Under the pieces are notes generated by a model. That model ran no database searches and was not told the DNA's origin. It worked only from the letters and a program-made list of their open reading frames with translations. 64,000 bases of DNA from Narthecium ossifragum. Taxonomy: Eukaryota > Streptophyta > Magnoliopsida > Dioscoreales > Nartheciaceae. The stretch is from positions 64,501-128,500 of the forward strand of contig OY986965.1 of NCBI GenBank assembly GCA_963920575.1. Direction: 5' to 3'. Positions 1 to 10,649 of this stretch are shown one piece after another (the first letter of the stretch is position 1; each line of letters opens with the position of its first letter). A program made the translations under genes and the position numbers.

Positions 1-308
1 CCATGGCACGGTGAATTCTGATTCAAAGCAGCTGTGAATGAATAATCCAAAGAGTGCAGTTCTTTCAACATCCTTAAAAACCGTCCTGAGAGCCAAAAAT
101 CCCCAGCCCCATCTCCTACTCTCTATTCATATATGGTTCCAAACTCTCACTCAAAAATCTATACCTTTTCCCCAGGAAACCTTATTTAGATACTTGTTTT
201 GCCATTGCCAGAAACTCCATCTCCTCTATTTATCACTGGTTCGGCAAGCTTGGAAATCTTGAAACTACGTGATCAAATCAGACAAGACAGGGTATAAACA
301 AAGACGTA

Positions 309-710
309 CACCAATTGAAATCAAATCAAATAGGGTATAAACCAATTGAGATCAATTACAATTAGTCCATCAAACTTATCAATACGAGAAATTTCAACTT
401 TTCTAAACCTATTTCATGTTGGGCATCACGGATGAAGAAGAAACTTGAAAGAATCTCAACCTTTTGAATACTAGTTAAAACATCCACCTTTATATTAACA
501 GAACAACAAACCAATTGAGATCAAATCAAATAGGGTATAAACCAATTGAGATCAATTACAATTAGTCCATCAAACTTATCAATACGAGAAATTTCAACTT
601 TTCTAAACCTATTTCATGTTGGGCATCACGGATGAAGAAGAAACTTGAAAGAATCTCAACCTTTTGAATACTAGTTAAAACATCCACCTTTATATTAACA
701 GAACAACAAA
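309..710. repeat. Two-copy tandem duplication, 200-bp unit
   Basis: The block that begins near 309 is repeated almost base for base from 509 (landmark tagggtataa at 331 and again at 531). The copies differ at only a few positions, so the duplication is recent. No open reading frame of note lies inside. The rest of 1-870 shows no gene that I can support; it lies beyond the 3' end of the syntaxin gene. Confidence 0.9.
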
Positions 711-1114
711 CCCAAAAATGCCGAGCATGCTCTTCTTCTGTTCTTAAATTCGAAATGCATTCAGCATATCAGCAAACACTTTTCTCCATATCTTGGGAGT
801 AAAAAAGTTAAAGCTGGCTTTGGTTTAAAACTGAAAACGAAATTGAAGCATCATCTCCTAAATAGAGAGTCAAAACAAGCTAAAAAAATGCACAGTAATA
901 TATAGCATTGAGTGAAAGAATTCATAAGAGCAACTATTCCATTTTCCCAACTCCAAAAGGAGCTTGAGCAGAACTCCAATGTCCAACCAACACCCAAGAA
1001 ACCCACATGTCAGAATTGCTGAGAGACAAACACACACACCAGGAGGAAAGGAAGAAGATATTCCAGAGTTAGCATAGAATGGCAATCACTAAAGTAGCAG
1101 GCTGTAAAATTGGA

Positions 1115-2059
1115 TCATGATTGATGCAAGCTGGTGGCGATGGGGATGACTATGACCAAGATGATAAGCAGCAGAATCACCAACGCAATGCACAGCCACT
1201 TGCGGCTGCTCCTCTGATGCGCCTTCGCTGCGGTAAGCTCCTTGGTTCCATCCTTCACGTAGTGCGCAGCGCTGCTCACGTGATGCTCGATGTCATCCAT
1301 CATCTCCCCCTGGGCCTCCACCATCACCGCCATGTCCAGGAAAACCTGGTGAAGCTCCAGCAAGCTCCGCTCCACCTCCTTGGCCGCCTGGTGCCGGTCC
1401 TGGATCTCGTGCACCGTCTCCAGCACCTTCCCCCTCCCGTGCTCCGTGATGGCATTCTTGAGCATGTCCTCGCTCTCCCCATTGGATATGATCCTCTCAA
1501 TGACCTCCTCTTCCGGGAAGGTGCCGGTGACAGTGAAGTAGCGGCGCTCGACCGTCTCCTTGTGCTCAGCCATCGTCCTCTGCCTCAGCTCCTGAAAGTC
1601 CATCATCAGCTCCCTGAGCTTCTTGCGCAGGCCGTTGGTGACTGAGGTTCTGGTGCGATCGACGGGGGTTCCCTCCCTGCACCCGGAGAGCCTGCGGTTC
1701 GCGGCGTTGGCCCGGTCCATGCCCTCCAAGCGTTCTCGTATGGCCCGGGCCTTTCTCAGCACCTGGACAATGTCGGAGCCGATGCGATCTCGGAGGGCTC
1801 GAAGCGACTCGGGCTTGTGGAGGGATTTGCCCTCTTCGTTGGCGTCCTGGAGCCTGGCGAGGATGTCGCGGATGGATGCCATCTCCTCCTTCACCAGCTC
1901 CGCCTCCTCCAAGAAGCGCCGGAGGTTCTCATTGGTCCCGGCGGCCATCTTGATGCCGAGGACGTCGTCGCCGTCGATACATTCGGCTTCCAGGTCCTTG
2001 AGCGCCTCCTTCTTGAGATCCACATAGCTGACGAAAGATTTGGTCATCAGATCATTCAT
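1115..2059 (-). CDS. SYP111: Cytokinesis-specific Qa-SNARE syntaxin (KNOLLE / SYP111)
   Basis: A single uninterrupted 314-residue frame. KNOLLE is the Qa-SNARE that drives vesicle fusion at the growing cell plate. Visible features: the family N-terminus MNDLMTKSF, a helical Habc region (about 35-160), the linker TNGLRKKL, a SNARE motif (about 212-274) with the zero-layer glutamine at about residue 250 (VEAQGEM), and a C-terminal hydrophobic anchor (about 289-309) followed by a very short tail. From memory of the family it fits KNOLLE better than SYP121/SYP132, because of the start and the phrase ERRYFTVTG. The start is the first ATG of the frame and matches the family start. A TATA box lies about 155 bp upstream and two mitosis-type motifs lie farther up, which fits a gene expressed in G2/M. 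No defect is seen. Confidence 0.95.
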   Translation of the reverse strand: MNDLMTKSFVSYVDLKKEALKDLEAECIDGDDVLGIKMAAGTNENLRRFLEEAELVKEEMASIRDILARLQDANEEGKSLHKPESLRALRDRIGSDIVQVLRKARAIRERLEGMDRANAANRRLSGCREGTPVDRTRTSVTNGLRKKLRELMMDFQELRQRTMAEHKETVERRYFTVTGTFPEEEVIERIISNGESEDMLKNAITEHGRGKVLETVHEIQDRHQAAKEVERSLLELHQVFLDMAVMVEAQGEMMDDIEHHVSSAAHYVKDGTKELTAAKAHQRSSRKWLCIALVILLLIILVIVIPIATSLHQS

Positions 2060-2214
2060 GTTTACTCACTTTTCTTAAAACCTATCTGCTCTCGATTGAG
2101 AAAACAGAAAGGAGCCAAGAAAGGGGGTGCTAGGGCTGTGATGGGAGGAGGAGGAGCTTCGGGAATGGAGCAGTTTGCTTTTACGATTTTGGAAACGAAA
2201 CGGAGGACAGATAG

Positions 2215-2221
2215 ATTTATA
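2215..2221 (-). promoter_or_regulatory. TATA box of SYP111
   Basis: Read on the minus strand this is TATAAAT within ACTATAAATC, about 155 bp upstream of the SYP111 start codon. The position and sequence suit a core promoter. No transcription start was checked. Confidence 0.6.
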
Positions 2222-2321
2222 GTTGGGGGTGGGGGGGGGGCCTGGGAGGGGCAGTAGTCTCTTTGCTAATGGCTGGCTGGCTGGCTGGCTACTGGTTTTC
2301 GAATGAGGGGGGGATGGGATG

Positions 2322-2332
2322 TAGCCGTTTGC
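2322..2332 (-). promoter_or_regulatory. MSA-like element (distal partner), SYP111 promoter
   Basis: The minus strand reads GCAAACGGCTA. This holds the AACGG core and agrees at 9 of 11 positions with the MSA consensus YCYAACGGYYA, the binding site of three-repeat MYB factors (MYB3R) that drive G2/M genes. It is about 100 bp upstream of the TATA box and opposite in orientation to the perfect element at 2371. Confidence 0.5.
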
Positions 2333-2370
2333 GCTCCTCCCCCGATGGCTATCTGGAGAGTAGTAGTGGT

Positions 2371-2381
2371 TCCAACGGCTA
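2371..2381 (+). promoter_or_regulatory. Perfect MSA element, SYP111 promoter
   Basis: TCCAACGGCTA matches the mitosis-specific activator consensus YCYAACGGYYA at all 11 positions. It is about 150 bp upstream of the SYP111 TATA box. KNOLLE is a known MYB3R target in Arabidopsis, so a functional element here is expected. It also supports the gene call. Confidence 0.75.
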
Positions 2382-2440
2382 TAATGTTTGCCAGAATGTT
2401 TGACTGGAGAGCGAGTATTCGAGCAATTTCTTTTTGACAT

Positions 2441-3670
2441 GTATTCTCAAAAAAAAAAATTTGGATAAACAATGCTCAATTTATTCCCCCTTTCAAAAAA
2501 CAGAAAAAAGCCCCTTTGATATATACATGAGTTGATTAGAACACAAAAAAAAAGAAAATGCACTCTTTAATTGCCAAAAGCAGCTAAAAATAGGACAAAT
2601 AAAAAAACAGTAAAAATAAGCGACTTGATCTCAGCCATCGAATTGGAGTACATAGACTACACGTATGCTTTTATGATACTTAACCAATGATCCGCATCTT
2701 TCATGATACATATACTCACAGTTTATCTGTTTAAAAAAAAAAAATTGCTTCGTCATAGGCACAAGGATCATACTCTGATCCTTATGAGATTATTTCATAA
2801 GAATTCGTTTAGATTGAAGATAAGTATGTAGAAATCCCGTTTATATATTTAAATATTTTTCTCTAAATTCTATATAATTGCATTTGATATTTATATAATT
2901 TTTATTTTATCCGCTATACAAACTTATCACTAAATCCAAACTGGTTTTAAGTCTCTCCTAAGAACATGCAAGCGACGAAATCATCCATCCTCCCTTGCGA
3001 GAGTTGGCTGATCCTAGGCCTGACTGACTGAAGGAGGAAGTCAAGTCGGACGGAGGGTGTGATCAGTGGAAAACCCGTCTGTTGCATCAGAAGATTAAGC
3101 ATCTGATGACTAGTAGTCACTATTGAAAATTGATTCCCATGAGAAAGGCCCTATATCCCCTAACCAAACCACATGTTGCCACGATAGACGACCAGTTTAC
3201 AGCGAGATATGATGGGTGGCTCCCATCAAACGCTACGCATCGGGTTTCTATTAGTTGAAAGTGGAGGTTTATTGACTCTGCTGGAGCTGATTGGCCGGCT
3301 CCCACCACTTGAGTCAGGATGGACTCCTCCGCCGGGCCTTCGCCTCGGGATCGGCTCCTCCACTCCTCTGACGACGAAACCACAAGCTCACCCTTCGCCA
3401 TGGGATCGACTCCTCCACTCCTCCGACGAGGCGTGGAACCCTGCCGGGACCCTGCTCTAAAGTGAGGCGTGGAACCCGACGACCAGGATCGTCGACGCCC
3501 CGCGTCAACGGGAGGAGGTGGAGGGCTGCGGTGCTCCGCAACCACCAGCTCCTCTTACTGGAACCGCCCCACCAAGGCATCAACTTCCATTTCTTTATGT
3601 TTAAGCAAACATTCACTGTTGAATCACTAAAAAAACATATCACAATCAATGATTCAATAGCCCGGGTAAA
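2441..3670. other. Intergenic region without a supported gene
   Basis: The AT-rich part (2441-2960) shows nothing definite. The GC-rich part (about 3290-3550) holds two imperfect copies, 55 bp apart, of a short motif (ctcctccactcctc near 3356 and 3411). The open frames crossing it look like random frames in GC-rich DNA. Confidence 0.5.
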
Positions 3671-3870
3671 CCTTTTTCTTTGAAACCCGGATCGGGTTTT
3701 TGACCAATGGGGCATGGTCCGACCTTGAACCTGGATCAGCCCGGTCCAGCAGAGCCAATACCCGGGCCAGACCGGGCTACGGCTCTGGCAGGTCCGACTC
3801 GAACGTGCCAGGCAACCCTGGCAGGTTTGGGCCGGACCCCGTACCAGCCCGGGCCATTTGGACACCCCTA
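3671..3870 (-). mobile_element. Possible hAT-type element terminus (fragment)
   Basis: Read on the minus strand, the sequence begins CTAGGGGTGTCCAAATGGCC and continues with GC-rich CCCGGGC repeats. This resembles the end of plant hAT elements (T/CAGGGGTGTC...). I do not find the matching opposite end or an 8-bp target duplication, so only a fragment is proposed. Confidence 0.3.
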
Positions 3871-3910
3871 GTCAGGATATATCTGTTACTGACGAACGGG
3901 TGCAGTCGAG

Positions 3911-4198
3911 AGGTTGTGGTGCAAAAATTTTTTGCCAAATCGGACCCATGCTATTCACTTTTGCCACTTTAGGACCTCATTTTCTTGCACAATAGGGCCC
4001 CATATATGCGTATAAACTAAGACGCGTATAGTTTTTGATTATACACGTATCATGGGTACACATATAATTATTGTTTATACGCGTCTTAATTTCTACGCGT
4101 GTATGAGATTATATTATAAAAAAAAAACATAGAAGTGATTCTAAATGTCAAAAGTGAATAACATGTCCGATTTGACAAAAAGTTCTGTGGTGCAACCT
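3911..4198. mobile_element. 288-bp foldback MITE
   Basis: The arms at 3911-3972 and 4138-4198 are imperfect inverted repeats of about 60 bp (aggttg...tcggac against its complement ending caacct). An inner pair, TATACGCGTCTTA, lies at 4018-4030 (complement) and 4076-4088. The whole block can fold into one long hairpin and has no coding capacity. It sits about 200 bp upstream of the cathepsin B start codon. The target duplication is unclear. Confidence 0.75.
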
Positions 4199-4401
4199 GT
4201 AATCCATCATTTTGTTATGACGCGTGGATTCCATCTATCCGTCCATTCGCTTCCGCATCATCTCTGCCCAGCAAGTGTGTGTGCATTCGTCCATTATAAT
4301 CCAGAGTCAAACATGGATATTTATGACCTCCGAGGCTCCGAATCATTACCGGCATACCTCCTCCTCCTCCTCCTCCCCAACCGCGACTAGTTTTCGAGAG
4401 A

Positions 4402-7400
4402 ATGGCAGACAGCAGTCCTCCTATCCTGCTGTTGCTGGCGGTGCTTTTGGCCACGGCGACGATCCATCAGTCCCAGCAGGTCCTTCCCTTTGCTCCTCTT
4501 CGTCTGCCCTTCTATCTGCTAATCTGCCCTCTTTTCTACAATCAAGCGTCTCCATTCTAACCTGTTTTTCATGCTTGGAATTTTGGATTTCTATGTATGA
4601 CTGCGCGCGCAAATGATACATTTTTTGGTTGAATAATAAAGAAGAACAGATTTCTACAATCAATTGATTCTTTCATATCAATCATTCGAGAGCTGATGTC
4701 AAATTCTTGGCCATGGCATATTTGGGTGAAAGGGGAACTTTCCCAATAATCTATAGGCCAAGTAATTACTGACAAATGCCTTATCGCTTGAGTAATAGAG
4801 AACTTTCTTCAAAGTCCCGCTACACCATATTAAAGTCCATACAGAAGGAAGATGATAATTGACTTGAGCATTTAGTATCAACTAAGTCAAAGGGACACTA
4901 AATCCACGGGACCAACCAGAAAACAAAACAGCCTTAAAGGCTAAAAGATCCCTAGATGCTTTGTAGCAATATGACGGCAAAATTAGCTGAACATTGGTAG
5001 ATGCATTTGCATACTAGTTAGAGTGTTGACTCTGTTGCAGTTGAAAACTTTTTAATACCCCTGGAGTTCTTCGCAGACGAGAGTTGTATTTACTCCAATG
5101 ATAGTTTGATTCATAGCATTTACCTGTTGAAAGCAATGATATGAAGAGTGAAGACATGACCCTAAATTTTAGATATTATGACCACCAGCATTCTTCAGTC
5201 TACTTGTCAAGCTATTGTGGTCGCGAAGTTCTTTAATTTGTGGTCTTCAACTGCAGGTCACTGCAGTGAATTCGATTCCTCAATTCAGGGCAGAATCTAA
5301 GATCCTTCAGGTACTTCTCCTCCTCATATAATCTGGCTTTTAAAAAGCCAACACTTGCTGTGATACCTTATCTTTCTGCTTTATCCCCAAGTTGAATGTT
5401 CGTGATATCCACTTTATCTTCCATGTAGGATTCAATTGTGCAGAAGATAAATTCAGACCCTACAGCTAGATGGAAAGCTTCCATGAATTCTCGTTTTTCA
5501 AATTACACTGTAAGACCACTACTGCTCATACTAACATGCTGTCTAGTTACTTTTGTCTTGATGTGGCAAATGAAAATTTGTAAAAGTTCTCAGTTTCCTC
5601 TTACTTACGCTTCGTTCCTGCCCCTTAGATTGGCCAATTCAAACGTCTTCTTGGAGTGAAACCATTGCCTGACAATGATCTGGGAGATATTCCTGTGAAA
5701 ACACATTTCAAATCTTTAAAGCTGCCCAAACAATTTGATGCAAGGACAGCTTGGCCCCAATGCAGCACCATCAGGAGAATACTTGGTAAGCTGTTTGCAC
5801 TTTTTCCATTTAGAGTTTGGTTTGTTGGGAGGAGACTGACAGTATTTACATGTTTGACAATATCTTGTAATCAAATACACGTGGTCAATAGATCAAGTAA
5901 GTTCCATCTTTATTTGTGTTTTTGAGTAAAATAATAGGAGAATCTTCATTGATCTGTTTTTGTTCTTGATGAGCAGGGACATTGTGGTTCTTGTTGGGCT
6001 TTCGGTGCAGTAGAGTCACTCTCTGATCGTTTCTGCATTCATTTTGATATGGTAGGATCCATTTCTAACTTTTCTGAAATTGTCTCCTCTTTTGATCAGA
6101 AACCATCACCCTCTACTTTCCTGAGTCACTATTTTGTTAACTGCAGAACATTTCCCTCTCAGTTAATGACCTTTTGGCATGCTGTGGTTTTATGTGTGGA
6201 GATGGCTGTGATGGAGGTTTTCCCATATACGCCTGGCGTTACTTCGTGCAATTTGGTGTTGTTACAGAGGAGGTAACAATCATTTCATCTAGCATTACCC
6301 TATGTTTTAGTCTCCTAAATAGATTTGACAATAAAAATTCTCTTGCTGTCTAATTACTTGATCATCAACAGTACCTTTTCCCTCTCTGTCTCTCAATAGT
6401 TGGCCTTGGTAAATCTGAAAACTGCCTCCTGCATTGACACTCTTTGCTTGGTTGAGCTTAGCTTTCCTTCAGCATACTATGGAATCTCTAAAGTTTATTC
6501 TGTAGAGGAACAATTAAGGATGCTTCTAGGAAATTTGTATCTGAGATCTTTCTTGATGATTCGAGGCTTTGAAGAGACAGGGAGCATGTAGGAACATTCA
6601 TATTCAAATCAACAAACTTTAGAGGAAAACAAAAATTCATTGTGTCCATTCATAGGTCATTTAGATTTTCTGACTATTTTTATTATAAGAACCAGCGAAT
6701 TTTTTGACTATCAAAAGTCATTTTATAATTTTTTTTAAAGTTTGCACTAAATATTGTATCAACGATAAGCAGAGGTCTTAACTGTGTTTATTATCTAAAA
6801 GATGCAATTGTCGCCATAATGTAGATTGAGGGATGATCAAGTAGGGTGCACTGCTTATTATGAATTAGATATGTGAATCATGGCATGAACTTATTCAGAT
6901 ATCATCCAATACTCGGGTAACTGTAAAGAATCTTGTTTCGCATGAAGGTCATGCTCAACACTACTTGGCAGGTTGTAGCTGTAGTTGCTTTGAAAGGCTT
7001 TACTGTATAGGAAATGGATGAGGTAATATTTCTAGCCTAATATGACTAGGATAGTGTTTATGGGACCTTTGGCAACTGTAGATGAGCTGAAGGTTTCTTT
7101 AATGCTAAGCAAATCAACATTTGCAGAGAGTTCAAGCAAATGCTTGGAGTGATTCTGATGTTATTAGTGAAAAGAAAACTTCAACCAGGGGCCTGTCATT
7201 ATCAAATTTTATGGTCCAACAGTTTGGCCTCTGGCTAGAAACCAAGGTTGCAGTGTAACAAGAATAGCAAGTTCAGCTTGCATTGTATGAATTTTCATGT
7301 TTAAGTGGATGAGTTAATATCCATTAACAGAAGTTCGAAACGTGGAAGTGTGAATGAGAATCAGTTAAGACATTACTTTATCACCAAATGCTATTAGGTC

Positions 7401-9265
7401 CCAGAAGTGAATGATTAGCAAAATTACACCTGCAAAGTTCATTAAACCGTAAGGTGGGAAAGGGAAGAAGAGCGCTACACCAACCTAGAGTAGCAAGAGG
7501 TGGTTTGTATGCACGCACTTATTAATATTCATCTGAGCTGCAAAATTTTAGGGATTGTGCATGTCCACAGTTCTTCAGCCCCTTCTTGAGGAGGTGCATT
7601 CCAAAATAGATGGCTCGAGTCCACTCTATCGTTCCCTGTGAATGGTTGGATACTTGCAAAGTAAATGCTATGGACATATAAGTTTTTTCTTCTGTTATAT
7701 TTATTTGTAAAAGCATGCTGGTCTGTTTCTTTTTCCTGTGAAACATGCTTAGAATGACCATATGTTCATCATGACACTATTCATGCTTCGAAGAAGATAA
7801 GTGAAGAAATGAACCATAAGCTTGGGTGAAAGCTTTAATATATTGAAGAGTCGATGAAATGAACATAGATGCGGGGTTTCTGAATCCACCAGCTTTAGAC
7901 TTTGGGAGTAGGTTTGCCTTTCAGATCTCAAGATTCTTGCAATGGCTTCTAGAAAGGGTTTCATAAAAGAGATTTGGCCTGTGGCAGAGAAGTCAAACAG
8001 AATGCAACTTTCACATCCCACCACTACAAAGACTTGTCTTCCGAGAAAATATCTCTATCACCATTAAGGATTAATTGCACTCGATTGCCTCCAGCAATGA
8101 AACCAATTTAACGTAAGCCTAAGAATGAAGACCCACATATATTTTTCCAGATTAAATACTTATTGCATGTATCAAGGAGATTGTGGCCTTTATTTTCATT
8201 CGCAGTCTATTCTTCTTGTTTTCAGACTATGAGAGACCTAACACTGTTTTATTATCTGATACGTTCTGCCGGCGTTTTTTTAATAACATTTTGCAATGCA
8301 GTGTGATCCATACTTCGATGACATTGGATGTGCTCACCCAGGCTGTGAACCTCTATATCCAACCCCACAGTGCATGAAAAGATGCCAAGTCAAAAACCTG
8401 CTGTGGGAGCAGTCTAAGCATTTTGGTGTAAATGCTTATAGTATAAACTCTGAACCATATGATATCATGGCAGAAGTTTTCAAGAATGGTCCTGTGGAAG
8501 TCGCCTTCACTGTATATGAGGTACATAGAGTTGAAGAGAGAATCATTGGCTTTATACTATGGTTTATTTTCACCTCTGTGTTACTGGTTGAATGTTGTTC
8601 ATCATTCCACATCTACAACTGGTAATGCTGAACAACGGAGTGTCCATGGTTTTCATGCTATCTGATTACTGTATTTTCCATGGCCTCTCACTGTCTTTTA
8701 ATCTGAACAAGTTTGACAGCGATTTAATTGCGTCTAATCCACTGGTTTTTCTGGTGGTTCTCACCGCTTTTTGTCTCCAGGATTTCGCTCATTATAAGTC
8801 AGGAATATATAGGCACATAACAGGTGACCCAATTGGCGGTCATGCTGTGAAGTTAATTGGCTGGGGGACTAGTGAGGATGGTGAAGATTACTGGGTCTGC
8901 TTCTCTCGGCTTCTAATGTCTTCTGTTGCCATCGTAATTCTAGTATTAATGCTTATTCCGACTCGCGTCATTTGGCTTTTTTTTCCACTGCAGCTCCTCG
9001 CAAATCAGTGGAACAGAGGCTGGGGTGATGTACGCTTTTGAACCACTACAAAGGAGCTGCACATAAATTAATAGCTGAGGAAGTAGTTTTGCTCATGGCT
9101 CTAACTCATTTCAATGTTGCTTGTTTCCAGGACGGTTATTTCAAGATTGTAAGGGGAACGAATGAATGTGGTATTGAAGGTGACGTGGTTGCGGGTATGC
9201 CCTCATCCAAGAACTTGGTCAAGAGCTACACCAGCAACGATTTAGCTGCTGATGCCGCTATGTGA
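4402..9265 (+). CDS. CATHB: Cathepsin B-like cysteine protease (11 exons plus a microexon's worth of joins; 359 aa)
   Basis: Papain-family (C1A) protease of the vacuole or secretory path. Proposed coding exons: 4402-4479, 5257-5310, 5429-5509, 5629-5785, 5892-5896 (5 nt), 5977-6051, 6147-6272, 8302-8520, 8781-8894, 8994-9029, 9131-9265. That is eleven including the microexon, all with GT-AG borders and consistent phase, giving 359 residues, the usual length of plant CATHB proteins. It has a signal peptide (about 1-24), a propeptide, oxyanion glutamine 125 and catalytic Cys131 (DQGHCGSCW), the occluding-loop region (GCAHPGCEP), catalytic His286 ([11 protein letters not shown]) and Asn307 (NQWNRGWG). 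Intron 7 is long (2.0 kb). All catalytic residues are present. The 3' end faces the small gene on the minus strand. Confidence 0.93.
5892..5896 (+). other. 5-nt microexon of the cathepsin B gene
   Basis: The bases ATCAA lie between a splice acceptor (aatag) and a strong donor (gtaagt). The preceding exon ends in phase 1 (..CTT G) and the next begins GGA CAT TGT in phase 0, so direct joining would shift the frame. Inserting ATCAA gives G-AT CAA, that is Asp-Gln, exactly the residues expected before GHCGSCW. The flanking introns are 106 and 80 nt. Confidence 0.85.
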
Positions 9266-9727
9266 TTCTACTTTAAAGTGATCACGCCCATTATTTACGG
9301 CCCACGGAAACCAGAAAAACAATTTGCTATTGGTGCGGTGCTGTATGATACTATGATTTTCTTGTTCATGTGTTGTAGTATATAACGAATCACTGGATAA
9401 AAACATCTTGTGACATGCTCTGAGCTCTTGAAGAGCCAGTATTGTACTAATACTCTGGTACGTACTATACAAAGATCACCAGGGTTACAATATATAGACA
9501 TTAAGAGAGATGTTTAGAAGGATGGCTCTAACAGAAAGAGAGGGAAATTATTCACATGAAACGCAAGAAAGGAACTATATATATATATGCATATAGAGAG
9601 ATGATCCTCATCAGATTCAGACACCAGGATTCCGGATGTTAACATGCTCCCATGGATGATTGCGAGCAGGATGAAGTAGAAGAGAGTCCGATCGGCATGA
9701 AAATAACACCGCCGGCGGCGGCGGGGA

Positions 9728-10470
9728 CTAGTGCTTTTTGGTGTCGAGCTCTGCCACATGGTACTGTGCGGTATACTTGTGAGCAGACTCGTCGATCTCA
9801 GTCGGGGGTTCGTTCAGGAAGGCCCAGTTGCTCCGTGTCCACCTGCATACGTCGCGTGCGCACTAGTATTATTATGAGAAACGATCGAGTTGCCATGCAT
9901 GTGTTCACGGAAGGGGATATATCCATGCTTACCAGTCGCCTATTTTGTTCGGCTTCACTTCCTCGACATGATGAGCAAGATTTGTCCCGGGGGATGTGCT
10001 GCTCTGATGTCCCATGTCGTCGGACTTAAGTCGGAGTCCTTCCTCTTGGCACTCCTATCACAACACACGATCGAGATCGGTCGATGAGCCAGCAGCAGCG
10101 ATAGGATAGGATAGCTAGAGAATAAGATGAATGCTATAGTATAGTCATAGTAGATAATCAGCAACAACCTTTGTGCTCTTTGAGTGACCAAAAGCATCTG
10201 GGCCGGAGTTGTCGTTTCCTTCCTCCCCTCCCCCCTCCTTTTGCAACTTCCAGAAGGCGTCAATCTCTTCTTTCGTAAGCGATCTGTTCCTCTCGAAACT
10301 AGCTGTGGTAACCAATAAAAAGTTACTGCTAGCTGTGGGCATGGAATAAGTAGCTAGAACGGCAAAACCGGCATGCAACAAGATCAAATACAGATGAGGG
10401 TTTGCAGCTAAAAATTAAGGAGAAGAGTACCTCTGGTGGTATCGAGAACAGTGGAGTCCCAACCTGCCAT
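9728..10470 (-). CDS. Small uncharacterised plant protein (MAGW... / DWWTRSNWAFLNEPP family), 4 exons
   Basis: Proposed exons on the minus strand: 10470-10431, 10302-10169, about 10054-9933 and 9842-9728, giving 136 residues. I recall similar small plant proteins that start MAGWDSTVLDTTR, carry SLTKEEIDAFW and end with DWWTRSNWAFLNEPP and an HKYTAQYHVAEL tail, but I know no established function. The sequence has no signal peptide or membrane segment; it is hydrophilic with a Trp-rich patch. The acceptor of exon 3 is the least certain (10054 or 10051; both keep the frame). The borders are otherwise canonical and the phases agree (1, 0, 2). A TATA-like run lies about 160 bp upstream. The gene is convergent with the cathepsin B gene (stop codons 462 bp apart). 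Confidence 0.8.
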
Positions 10471-10629
10471 GAGGGAACCCATCTCTGCTGGCTAGTCTCT
10501 AGGGTCTCTAGCAGGAGTACTTCAGGAGACGAGAAATTCGGGAAGGTGTCGAGTAAAACAACTTAGGTAGGTTGCAGGTTGCAGGTTGCAGGTTGCGTAT
10601 TATGTATGAATCACGCAAGGATATCATCC

Positions 10630-10640
10630 TTATATATAGA
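10630..10640 (-). promoter_or_regulatory. TATA box of the small DWW-family gene
   Basis: The minus strand reads CTATATATAAG, about 160 bp upstream of the start codon at 10470. The spacing fits a plant core promoter. Confidence 0.5.
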
Positions 10641-10649
10641 GTGTAGAAG

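Noticed and set aside
1121..2257. Plus-strand frames of 130-174 codons opposite the syntaxin gene
   Set aside because: They are antisense shadows of the SYP111 coding sequence in GC-rich codons.
5786..5976. Reading the cathepsin B gene as frameshifted pseudogene
   Set aside because: The frame break disappears with the ATCAA microexon, which has good splice sites and encodes the expected residues. All other exons are intact.
7522..8024. Minus-strand frames inside the long cathepsin B intron
   Set aside because: No known domain, no splice-supported extension and no repeat signature; treated as intron sequence.
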